A DNA stretch of 64,000 nucleotides from Bolinopsis microptera. Its lineage: Eukaryota; Ctenophora; Tentaculata; Lobata; Bolinopsidae. A program made the translations under genes and the position numbers. The notes under the pieces were generated by a model that was not told where the DNA came from, did not search any database, and saw only the letters and a list, made by a program, of their open reading frames with translations. The stretch lies in assembly GCF_026151205.1 (NCBI RefSeq), contig NC_087076.1, forward strand, positions 1,311,692 to 1,375,691. The letters run 5' to 3'. This document shows positions 1-10,875 of the stretch, one piece after another; position 1 is the stretch's first letter, and every line of letters starts with the position of its first letter.

Positions 1-640
1 TTCAGTTATCTAAGGTCTAATTTTTACCGGAGAAATTGTCAGCTCAATCGTTATCTTCGATTCAAGTGATTCCTTGCGCTCAAAATTGTCCCGCACTCGT
101 CAAATTACATCCTCTGAGAATTATGGCGAAGTGGACAAAATTGAATCACCCTCGCGCGGCGACAAAAACTTGCGTGATGCGCGGTTTCAGTCGCAGTCAC
201 TACTATAACGAAAAAATTTTAATGGCAAAACATAAGCGGCGTTTTACATAATATGTGGCGAATATCATTATTGATCAAGTAGAAAATATGAACAGAGGGT
301 GAAGCATCACCAAATTAACAATCTTTCAATTTTAGGCATATAGCAGATTGTCCCAAACACTAAATCCATCATGATTGACCCATTTCAGTCACACAGCTTG
401 GATTTCACTTTCAACAGGTATTTCCGTGTTGCTAGCTCGCACTTTTTCACAACTCGGTCTTCGTCATTACGAACATGGTCTGAAAATTTATGTTGCTTAC
501 ATTTCTGTATTAAAGTGGTGGTCGTCCACATATTATGTACTCCCCCTCACCTTCGATGGTTAAGTAATATATGAACGACCCCTTACACACTACTATTCAA
601 CGTGTGGAAATCAAAATTTGATCTCAAACTCAATTAATTC
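1..640. other. No supported gene; repeat-derived sequence
   Basis: No convincing exon is seen. Around 558-592 the sequence ends in a degenerate copy of the terminus GAACGACCCCTTA, which is shared with the poly-G MITEs at 22.9, 50.5 and 62.8 kb. The exon expected downstream of the transposase gene at 653 is not recognisable here, so the MITE or decay may have removed it. Confidence 0.4.
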
Positions 641-652
641 TAAAAGCCCAAG

Positions 653-3550
653 TTATTTCTTACTTGTCATGTGTTCGTGATTCTTAAAAAGGGAGTGAGT
701 ACTCTCACCACCTTGCTCATTTAAAGATCCAGAAAACATCCCCCAGAGCTGTATCTGCTCCAAAAAGTGGTCTTCAAGGAGATGTATCTGGTGGAGGTGG
801 TGTTGAAATGATGTTGCAATTTTAAGAGTTCGGTTGGGCCGGAGTTTCTTACCGTGTGGCCACTTCGAGGCCACACGGTTACCTAAAATGTACAGTGCCA
901 CACTTATTTTCTTCAACTCATTATATATCAGTTTGCAAAGCCTCCAATTTTTCAATAATGAAGTGATACATTCATCGATGAATCTACATTACCTTGTTCG
1001 ATGCGCAGAATCATGGCTCCAAAGTCTGTCGTACTGCTGTAGCTGTTGGGAAGAAACCCGTCTGCCACATTGCAAGCGAGTACAAAGTCTATCTCCTCGC
1101 ACAGTTTACCGTACTCTGTCCACAGAAAAGTCCCGACTTTGATGTTCTAAAGGAAGTATCAAGAGTCATGACAATCAGTCAAATAATTCTAGTACCTAGT
1201 TCTATTTGCCACATATCAGGAACAGCATGAGCGGTGTTCGAATAAAAAACTGTGAGCTTCGATCACTTACTATGTGCAAGAACGGAACAGCGACCCAGTT
1301 TATGAGATAATCAGAATCCTCCCCGAAACAGTCTGTGATGGGTCGTGAAGCAACATTCATAAACTGGGCTTGGGATCTCGGGTTACACTGAGTCATTCTG
1401 ATGTGGAAAAACTCGATACTAACAGTTTACAGAAATGGTATACATCTATCGAAATACATACATGGTATACAATATACATCGAGATAAATGTTTGTACTTT
1501 GTGAAATGAAGGAGCTGCAATCAGCGAGTTAATGACTGGTATTATAAGTTTATAAGTACCTCATATTAGCATCAAAGTTCTGCATAATTCCCGCAAAAGT
1601 TCGGGGCTTGCAGAGAGCTCTCTGGCTTCTGGGTACTTGCATCAGGTCTTTATGTACCTCGCACAGTGGACAGGGGAACGTCCCATTGCTGCCCATACCC
1701 AGCATAGCCCACAGTGCCTTTGTGTCTGCACAGAGAATCATCTTCACATGTGCTCCACAGAAGACAAAGTTCTTGAGCTGTGGTAGGTCCCGGTTAACCA
1801 CCTGTAATGTTATCTGTCTCATGCCTGTCCAGTTTTTAAAGTGTAAGCTGTTAATACAAATAAGCTCAAGTTGAAGTCTAGATTTCATGAAGAAATACCT
1901 TAAATATGACCTCCATGTTCCTGCGATGGTCCGGAGCTTCGGTGTACACCAGCATTGGGTGGGCATACGAGCTGTTACACGAAGGCTGGTTTAGCACATT
2001 GACTGCCACTTTAGTGGAGCTCGTGTCTGCGTCTACAAACAGCTTAACATGTATAGTTTTGTCAGTTCCCACATCTAACTGGCCTGGAATATATAGAATT
2101 CAGCTGGCTGTTAATGAACTATGTGATAAAAACCGCTAAAAGAACTGCCCACCTTGACCTATTTAAATCAAATTAATTTTTTGTAAACAGCTCTATAATC
2201 TCTAGAAATTTGAAATACCGGTATTCTTCAAGGTTATAAGTGTTTTGGTTAGCAGTTCCTGTCCATCACAGTAGGCTACTGGGGTACGTCTTGCTAACAG
2301 CTCACCACTTTTAGTTTCATTTTTATCATGTGCTGCAGCTTTATGGGAAAGAGAAACCATTGCACTCATATAGTTCACCTTAAAACATGAATGATGTTAA
2401 TTTTTGATGTACAATATATTCTATATTTCAAAATCTGGGTTGTGCTATGCTATATGCTAGTACGCCATGACACCAAAATGATATATAATTGGTTTTGAGT
2501 TCAACTGAGCACTCACGGTGTATAATTCTTCCATTGACTTGATTTCCTTCTCTGATTCCATTTTTATATCATATTTTTTTAGCAGTGGCCGCAGGTTGTT
2601 TCGTACATTGGCTGTCCCCGTGTTAGCTAAAAATTGAGTCAGCATTTAATTTATTGCGATGAAATCTATTGCACACTAAGAATTAACTTTTCCACCCGCT
2701 AAGTTGTAATGATAATGACAATTTGTATCGTTCTTAACAACTTACATTCAGCTTTGAACATAGCAACATGAAGAGCATCAATTCGTTTCTTACAGTCAAC
2801 GCCAGCCAACGCCTGTACATACTCCCGCTGCTCTTTAGAGAGTGATGTTAACTCCGCAGTTCGGATCCGTTTGGTCACTGATTCGATATCAGAGTCATTA
2901 GATTTTGAACAGCTTGACTCAGCCTGCAAATATTCATGTTGATTGAACTAAATTGCCTGTAGGGATTCGTTCAGTTTCAGTATGGCTATGATGGCAAACT
3001 GCGGAAGTGATATACAGTTTAACTTATTACCGATAACGTTATTCAGGATACCTGGCTCTCTACTATATCCTTGAAGACATGAGTGTGCTTCCTTTTAACA
3101 CTGTCAGCAGGAGTTTTTATTTCCTTGTGCGGCTTAATGATAGTGGTGATGAGGAGGGGTTTTCCCTGTGAACCCTTCACCTCAAAGGTTGCTCCCTCTT
3201 CAAAGCACTTATCTAGTAACGACCTGCAGGATTACACGGATGATCACCTTCAGATGTTTAATATTCACAAGTTCAGCTCTTAAATATCCTTTTAAAGTGC
3301 TACACTCAACCCACTCTGATCCTACTCAAGTTACGACTGATGATGTTTTATAGTCAAAGATGCAGACAGCCTGTGTCTTATTAGTAAATTACCTCAGCAC
3401 GTGGTGAAAAAGTTTGTCTCCCGGATCGGTATGTTTGATAAAATCAGCCAACAGTGTTTTCTTCATGTGACCGAATGAGAGCAGATGTTCCTTTACCGTA
3501 CGGTCGGACAATTCATTCTCTTGTTGACAGAGAACACACGGGCAAAGCAT
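653..3550 (-). CDS. 10-exon DDE-type transposase-like gene, possibly lacking its last exon
   Basis: Ten exons can be joined with GT-AG introns and unbroken phase: 3550-3393, 3223-3052, 2923-2746, 2626-2517, 2378-2219, 2083-1899, 1801-1560, 1397-1271, 1146-993 and 882-653. They give about 571 aa with no stop. The N-terminus has a zinc-finger-like C-x2-C-x13-H-x5-H motif (residues 5-28). Exon 6 has LFVDADTS, a candidate first catalytic Asp. Exon 7 has LCADTKALWAMLG followed by CPLC, a candidate second Asp with the Cys pair usual in CACTA-like and related transposases. Exon 10 ends near NEQGGESTHSLF, a candidate catalytic Glu. The superfamily is not resolved. A strong donor (A|GTAAGA) lies just before the stop, so a further 3' exon may once have existed. 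No terminal inverted repeats were found, so it is either a transposon relic or a domesticated gene. Its intact frame over 10 exons is notable. Confidence 0.7.
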
Positions 3551-4127
3551 TTTGTTACTATAATGTCCGTGAAGGTTAAGTTCTTGAGGCTAAACTTTAC
3601 TTGAAAACATTTCAAATGTTGGGATGTGATAATTGATGAAATATCGAGAGAGGGGGAAGGGTGAAAAGAAAGCGAGCAAAAAGAATTAAAGAATTATTAG
3701 TATAAATCAAGAGGCTTTCATATGAACATATTGGCACGGGTGTAGAGTTGAGCCTGTACGGAACCTAGTAGTTTCAGATCCTTGTTTAACTTGCCGTACA
3801 GCAAGGTCATTTACTACTTTAGCCCTGGCGAGGCACATAGCTCACTCTACAACTCCGTGTCAAATGTTTCATATATACCAGCCAAGTTCACAAGATATAT
3901 CCTTGTGTTTGAGAAGAGCTCGTTAGAACTGCTTCTTTTCCCTTCAGTATCCCACAGTCTATCAAAATTAGTGTCACAAAATTGGTATCATAAAATTAGT
4001 TAATAAATTAGTATCACAAATAGAGTTAATGAATTAGTGTCACAAAAAAAAGTTAGTATCACGGAACAAACATCACATAATTTTTCAAAAATTAATAATA
4101 AATTCAGTGTATTTACAAGTTTTATAG
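3393..4127. repeat. Transposase exon 1 end plus dispersed repeat also found at 32.9 kb
   Basis: After transposase exon 1 (3393-3550), the stretch at about 3709-3885 matches 32,930-33,105 in inverted orientation. Shared words include AACATATTG, GTACGGAACCTAGTAGTTTC and AGGCACATAGCTCACTC. The copy at 33 kb lies inside the purine-rich transposon, so this is a mobile or captured segment. From 3960 to 4080 there is a short degenerate tandem array (TTAGTATCACAAA-type units). No gene is supported. Confidence 0.55.
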
Positions 4128-4316
4128 TTAAACTGAACCTCCCCAACGCTGTCGGAAAATCTCAGTCGCAGTGAGCTTCTTTTGAGAGGCCTTTTTTTTC
4201 CTCTCAGCAGCCATGCGGACTCTGGCTTCTATGACAGTCAGCAAAAATGTAGGTAAGAGGAAACAAACAAGTTCGATGTATAATAACTTACAACCAACAT
4301 CTCCTGCGGAAGCCAT
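4128..4316 (-). CDS. Candidate 62-aa small membrane protein ORF
   Basis: ATG at 4316 opens a 62-aa ORF. It has a hydrophobic stretch (about residues 9-29, LLYIELVCFLLPTFLLTVI) followed by a basic tail (AAERKKKASQKKLTATEIF). The composition fits a one-pass small membrane protein. However, a splice donor (GTAAGT) just after the start and an acceptor (CATAG) before the basic part suggest the hydrophobic stretch may be a read-through intron. Family not recognised. No homology evidence; low confidence. Confidence 0.2.
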   Translation of the reverse strand: MASAGDVGCKLLYIELVCFLLPTFLLTVIEARVRMAAERKKKASQKKLTATEIFRQRWGGSV

Positions 4317-4330
4317 CGGAACCAAGTGGT

Positions 4331-5700
4331 CTTAACTGTCGTGTTACAGTTAACCCTGCGAACATTTCTGTCCTGCTTCCACTCATGTTCTCACTAATGT
4401 GATAATCGATATGAACGTGCTTAATTTCGTTCTTTATAACAACAAATGCAATCATTTAATTCGATCGAGCTGTCAAGCAGATTACGGTATTAGGTGAATA
4501 GTGTGGCCATTGGTAACGACAATAGACAAGTAACTTGGTGACATGATACCGATTACCGCACGTGTGTAAGTTGTAACATCTTATACACTCTTACAGAGAT
4601 ATATCTATATTCGATCCAAGCACTCTCACTTTTGAAAACTGAAGTCGAAGAAAATATTCTGATCCAGGTCACACTAAGAGGTACAAATCATAACAAGTAA
4701 AGTTGGCTGGTAACTAAGCGCTAAGTGAGCGCCCTAGTAGCGCTCGATTCATAATTTGATTTTCGTATAGTTCAAATCCAACAAAAGTGCGCGGCTCACC
4801 GCGCGTGTCAAACTTGAAATGCAGTAATGAACTCCGTGTACTATTTGAATATAATATTGATATAATTGCCATCGGCAGACAGAATGAACAATATGTATTG
4901 ATTCAGATTCTTATTCATGTATAAGATTTATTTCCATAACGGAATTATGAGATAATTTTCGAATTACAAATTGAATAGAAGTTTATGTTTATGGTTTCGG
5001 GTTTGTCGTAGGGGCCCAGGGGTCATTCGTAAATAGCGTTTGCGTCCGTTAAACAGGGGGAAGAGGAATGAAATTGGAAATATGAAATGTTGATGCTTGT
5101 GTTTACTTTCGCCTTTGAAGGTTATAGTTTGATTGTAAAATGTAATTGTGAGGCCAGGGTCAAACTCAAAATGAAAATGCAGGATCCGCTGCGCGCGGCG
5201 TCAGGCACAAGGTTTAATATATATATCAAATATAATATTTTTTATTGCTGTTCAACCATAATTTTGATTCAGTGCAGTGTTGAATGTTGATGCAGTATAT
5301 GACTCACAGTATGTCAAAATTAACTCATCATTTCACTATTGCATTATCATCGCAGATTTTAGCGATTATCACTATTTAATGGCGATTATCGTGCATTTAG
5401 CGATAATCGCCAATGTTAGGCGATAATCGTGCGCAATAATCGCATGTTAGGCGATAAACACGCGATAATCGCATATTGGGCGATAAACACGCGATAATTG
5501 CATTATCGCTTTTATGCAAGAATAAAATCCAGATATTTTCCACTGTGTGTCATGTCATGCATGTACAGCTATCTGTTCATGTGACATTAGATCACCAAGC
5601 AGCTGATGATAAAACAGTGACGCGACATAGAATGGGTATAGAACGGCAGCGTCGCTAATATGTGGTAATCCATTTTATCCCTTACATCATCCAAAGAAGA
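4331..5700. repeat. Noncoding spacer with a cluster of GCGATAATCGC palindromes (5340-5510)
   Basis: No gene is seen between the small ORF and the coiled-coil gene. At 5340-5510 the words GCGATTATC, GCGATAATCG and GCGATAAACACGCGATAAT recur at least eight times, alternating between strands, giving overlapping hairpin potential. Similar CGATAATCG words occur in the subterminal regions of the hAT-like element at 61.9-63.1 kb, so this may be a degenerate end of such an element. Confidence 0.45.
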
Positions 5701-5769
5701 AAGGTATTCTAGGGTGTCACAACAAATTTATCTGCTAACTGCATTCTTTTTCGAGTGATCGCGATTCGC

Positions 5770-8700
5770 ATGTCTACCTATGATCCAAATCTATATTTTA
5801 TCCGCCAGAATCCCGATGATCAGCTTTTGGCGAGGTACCAAAATCTAAACACTGAGAAATGTGGCCTTGAGACGGCATTGGATGAAATGAGTAAACAAAA
5901 ATCACAGATCGAAACATTGAAGAACAACTGCGAAGAAGAAATTAATAAACTTAAGGTACAAATGATAAAATTGATGGGTTATTGAATGATTCAATGTATC
6001 ATTGCGATTGTTGAAATTGCTATCAATTTGATGGATGGGAAATGAATAAATAATATTCAGGTTCTCGTTAAAAGTAAGGATGACGTCATAAATAAGCTGG
6101 TGCTCAACAAGAGGGAGACTGATGGAAATGTTGTAGTTCTGCAGTCCGAGGCAAACAAACAGAAAGATGAAGCGAAACGTCTGTTAAACGAGCTGAACGC
6201 TTGTATTAAACAGCTCAAGGAAAGTGAAGCTGAGGTTAGAGAGTACAAAACTCGCACATTCTTTAACTTTCCTCGTAGTTGCATATATTCAAGAAAATTA
6301 CCAAATACCACTCCTTCTTTAATTTAATAAACCTATCTTCAGTTGTATTCCAGTCAAAAGAAACAAAGGCAGCTTGAATCTGATATCACGGAGCTGTCTA
6401 TTGTCAGAAACGAGACTAAAACTCTTCACGAAAAGGTTTATAACTCGTCATACGTAAACTTTATGGAATTTGTCATTGTGAAATGACTAAATAAATTACA
6501 AGTAACGGAAGTCGACCAACTATGTTATCTTTACATTTGCATCACAGGTGGTTCGATTAGAAGAGAAGAACAAGGAATTAGAATCAGTGAGAATCAGTCT
6601 GAATGACAGCGAGATTGCTACGGGAACTGTGCTGAGTTTGAGGGCTAGAATAGCTCATCTTGAACATCTGAGTAGTCAGTACGAGGTAAGACAGGTATCT
6701 GCTGGGATGAATTATTCTATTATACCCTCATTCTATTATCATACCCTCATTCTATCCGGTAACAATTGGTATTGGGGGAATCTCCCTTCATTGCATGCTA
6801 ACTTCCTAAAACCCAACATTAATGAATTAAAATGTAATGCTTTGTAAAAAGTGGTCCGCGGACAGTGGTCGGGCTATCTCGATACTGCCAAAGATGGCAC
6901 TCATTATAAGCCTTTTGAAAATTGCAGTGTCGTCTAAAGGTCAACAAGGGTTAATTAACAAGATTTGAAAGCATCTAGCAAAGAGATGTTAAGTGGATCA
7001 CCACTAATGATATTGAGTAGTTGGTGTGTGTTTTTAGATTTACTTGGTATTAGTGAATCTGGGGTATTAAACCTGTAATAGTTCTTTATTTTACATTATT
7101 GCTGTATTGTATATATATAATATACTGTACTTGAAAGTTTCGAATCAAATCATCATGCATGATTCAAAAGGAGAGAAACAAGACAAGAACAACTTTAAAT
7201 GTGACCAAAATTGTTTTTCTGAGAGCCAAATCCAATATTTCCCATCCGCAGTCTCAGTTGATAGATGCACAAATATCCATGACCGAGAGTGTCGGTAATG
7301 TAGTTTCCGCCGAGATTGCAGGAGATATACATCGTCTCAAAGCAGAGTTGGAGACTAGAGACAAACAAATGGAAGAAGTGCGAAGACGAGCTGAGGAAAT
7401 TGAAATAAATTTCAGAGAGGTACACAGATTAAAAATTGACATTTTCCGTTCTTTTACGTTCCGCTTTCAATTTTGATTGTGTCAAAATGTCAATTAAATT
7501 GGTTCCCAGTTGTATCGCCAAGTTATCGCGCTGAAAACATAATAAAAAATGGCAGGGAATAAAAGATCTTCGAGGACAGCTAGTGAAGAAAACTTTGGAG
7601 CTGGAGCAAAAGAATGAGTTGTTAGCTGATAAAGGAGAGATCATTGACGGAATGAGGGCAGAGTGCCAGGAGAGGCGGGAGAACGAACGGTACACCAAAC
7701 ACAGGATCGGTTAGTTTATGTCACGTGGTCCAACCATTTGGTAATCATTGTTGCTATCCCGGCTTGAGGTTATCGTATCTTGTTGTTTTGACCCCAGTGA
7801 CATGGTATTTTGTAAAACATGATTGTTCAGCTCAGCTAGACAAGAAGCTTGCGGAGGAAGCAGAGAGCTACCACCAGATTATAGCACATCTTCAGAGCCA
7901 GTTATCTGGTTACACAAACGCTCACATTCAGTAAGTTTCTTTATAATTTACACAAACGCTCACATTCAGTAAGTTTCTTTATAATTTACACAAACGCTCA
8001 CATTCAGTAAGTTTCTTTATAATTTACACAAACGCTCACATTCAGTAAGTTTCTTTATAATTTACACAAACGCTCACATTCAGTAAGTTTCTTTATAATT
8101 TACACAAACGCTCACATTCAGTAAGTTTCTTTATAATTTACACAAACGCTCACATTCAGTAAGTTTCTTTATAATTTACACAAACGCTCACATTCAGTAA
8201 GTTTCTTTATAATTTACAAAAACGCTCACATTCAGTAAGTTTCTTTATAATTTACACAAACGCTCACATTCAGTAAGTTTCTTTATAATTTACACAAACG
8301 CTCACATTCAGTAAGTTTCTTTATAATTTACACAAACGCTCACATTCAGTAAGTTTCTTTATAATTTACACAAACGCTCACATTCAGTAAGTTTCTTTAT
8401 AATTTACACAAACGCTCACATTCAGTAAGTTTCTTTATAATTTACACAAACGCTCACATTCAGTAAGTTTCTTTATAATTTACACAAACGCTCACATTCA
8501 GTAAGTTTCTTTATAATTTACACAAACGCTCACATTCAGTAAGTTTCTTTATAATTTACACAAACGCTCACATTCAGTAAGTTTCTTTATAATTTACACA
8601 AACGCTCACATTCAGTAAGTTTCTTTATAATTTACACAAACGCTCACATTCAGTAAGTTTCTTTATAATTTACACAAACGCTCACATTCAGTAAGTTTCT

Positions 8701-9796
8701 TTATAATTTACACAAACGCTCACATTCAGTAAGTTTCTTTATAATTTACACAAACGCTCACATTCAGTAAGTTTCTTTATAATTTACACAAACGCTCACA
8801 TTCAGTAAGTTTCTTTATAATTTACACAAACGCTCACATTCAGTAAGTTTCTTTATAATTTACACAAACGCTCACATTCAGTAAGTTTCTTTATAATTTA
8901 CACAAACGCTCACATTCAGTAAGTTTCTTTATAATTTACACAAACGCTCACATTCAGTAAGTTTCTTTATAATTTACACAAACGCTCACATTCAGTAAGT
9001 TTCTTTATAGTTTACACAAACGCTCACATTCAGTAAGTTTCTTTATAATTTACACAAACGCTCACATTCAGTAAGTTTCTTTATAATTTACACAAACGCT
9101 CACATTCAGTAAGTTTCTTTATAATTTACACAAACGCTCACATTCAGTAAGTTTCTTTATAATTTACACAAACGCTCACATTCAGTAAGTTTCTTTATAA
9201 TTTACACAAACGCTCACATTCAGTAAGTTTCTTTATAGTTTACACAAACGCTCACATTCAGTAAGTTTCTTTATAATTTACACAAACGCTCACATTCAGT
9301 AAGTTTCTTTATAATTTACACAAACGCTCACATTCAGTAAGTTTCTTTATAATTTACACAAACGCTCACATTCAGTAAGTTTCTTTATAATTTACACAAA
9401 CGCTCACATTCAGTAAGTTTCTTTATAATTTACACAAACGCTCACATTCAGTAAGTTTCTTTATAATTTACACAAACGCTCACATTCAGTAAGTTTCTTT
9501 ATAATTTACACAAACGCTCACATTCAGTAAGTTTCTTTATAATTTACACAAACGCTCACATTCAGTAAGTTTCTTTATAATTTACACAAACGCTCACATT
9601 CAGTAAGTTTCTTTATAATTTCCAATCTGCTTGCTTTTAGTATCTTCCATATATTATTCCACGTTATTTTAAACCTACGAAAATTTCCAGGTTCGACAGA
9701 CACGGTCTGGTTAAGTGTCCGTTTTGTCCTGCTGCGTACGAGAGATCAATGCAGCAGCAAATGGAGCAGCATATCATTGCCAAGCACCCTTTCTAA
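5770..9796 (+). CDS. Coiled-coil protein with C-terminal C2H2-type finger (8 exons)
   Basis: Exons 5770-5955, 6061-6234, 6343-6435, 6548-6685, 7252-7419, 7556-7709, 7831-7930 and 9691-9796 join in phase to a 372-aa protein with stop TAA at 9794. Residues about 20-335 are rich in Glu, Lys, Gln and Leu with heptad-like spacing, typical of a long coiled coil. The last exon encodes a finger, C-x2-C-x14-H-x4-H (CPFCPAAY...EQHIIAKH), at the extreme C-terminus. This layout recalls TAX1BP1/CALCOCO-type autophagy receptors, but no SKICH domain is visible upstream, so that is only a suggestion. The frame is open upstream to 5713, so a missing 5' exon is possible; ATG 5770 is the first in-frame ATG. The last intron (7931-9690) is almost entirely a 38-bp tandem array that repeats the 5' splice site. 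A poly(A) signal AATAAA lies near 10,243. Confidence 0.75.
7912..9621 (+). repeat. 45 x 38-bp minisatellite carrying an exon end and its splice donor
   Basis: The span is 1,710 bp, exactly 45 units of 38 bp. Each unit contains CTCACATTCAGTAAGTTTC, i.e. the last 19 nt of exon 7 plus the first 19 nt of the intron, so every unit offers the same donor CA|GTAAGT. Copies are almost identical. Seen variants are one ACACAAA to ACAAAAA near 8217 and two TATAATTT to TATAGTTT near 9008 and 9236. The last two are 228 bp (6 units) apart, suggesting block-wise amplification. Confidence 0.97.
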
Positions 9797-10729
9797 ATCA
9801 ACACGGAAAACCGCGCAGCTCCAATTCCAGATTCACCGAGCAACATAGCATCATATTGTAGCAGTAAAACTCTTATTCCTAAAACACGGCAAATGTTTAT
9901 TATAATTGCGTTGTTCCACACGAAATGTGATTTTGAGGCGGTTAAAGTTCATTTTCTGAAGTTGAAGGTGGGAAAGATTCAAAAGCGATGTCTTAATTTT
10001 GTGTGGTTCATTTTTAATTGTGTTGTTCCTTTTGTGCCGCAACGTTTGTAAACTCTCCAAACTGACAAGCTGCTAAGCGTTAAATTTAGTTTACGGTTTT
10101 TTGAAGATGAGAAAATGATTGCACAAGTTTTTAGTTTTTGTTTTTAATAAGTTATAATCAATTGTTTTTGTTTTCCTTAAGAAACTGCATGCTGTCACTT
10201 TCACATTGCTACAATTATCATAGTGCTTTTATTAAGTTTTATCAATAAAGCGAAATGCGATGGCGCTTAAAATGTAGATACTGTGATATCGTTGAATAAC
10301 TTAAATGTCCTAAAGAAATTTCTTCTTGAAGTTTGAGATTAAGTGACAATTGACTCTTTGCGACATTAATTACGAGTTAATTGTCGCATCGAAAAATGAA
10401 AATTTTTAATCTTGTTTTAAAGACACAAGCAGAAGTAACCTCACATAGAATCTGTTTTGTGATCAATGAGGATTAGGTTTAAATACCCAACACAATTTGT
10501 AACTTTTGCGGGTGTCCCAAAATTCAATTCCAAATCAGATTGTTTTTAGCGAAAATGTTTTGATTTTTGTCATAAATGGGTTTAATTTGTCTACAGTACT
10601 CAGTTCCTCACGAGGAAGTTTAAAAGATCCCTCGTGTCCATGTCCGTGAGTTTCATGAAATTGAAATCCGCCCTAGTATCCACTGTCCACGCTTTTAGTT
10701 TTACTTTTAGTTTTAGGAAAGTATTACTA
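9797..10729. other. 3' UTR and AT-rich spacer
   Basis: This probably contains the 3' UTR of the coiled-coil gene, with AATAAA at about 10,243. No other ORF of note. From about 10,668 a repeated sequence begins (TATCCACTGTCCACGC) that is also present at about 14,321. Confidence 0.5.
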
Positions 10730-10875
10730 TTAAGGCCACAGGGGGGGGGGGGGGGTCCGAGGTCAATTTTGAGATTTTGAGATATGTTGTAGAGCTCGAT
10801 CTAAATTTTCAAATGCTTTTGTCCTTACCGAAAACAAAGTTTCCTATTTGAAGATATCGCGCGTTGAATTTTGAG

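Noticed and set aside
7912-9621. CRISPR-like array
   Set aside because: There are no unique spacers; the units are contiguous 38-bp tandem copies, in a eukaryotic intron.
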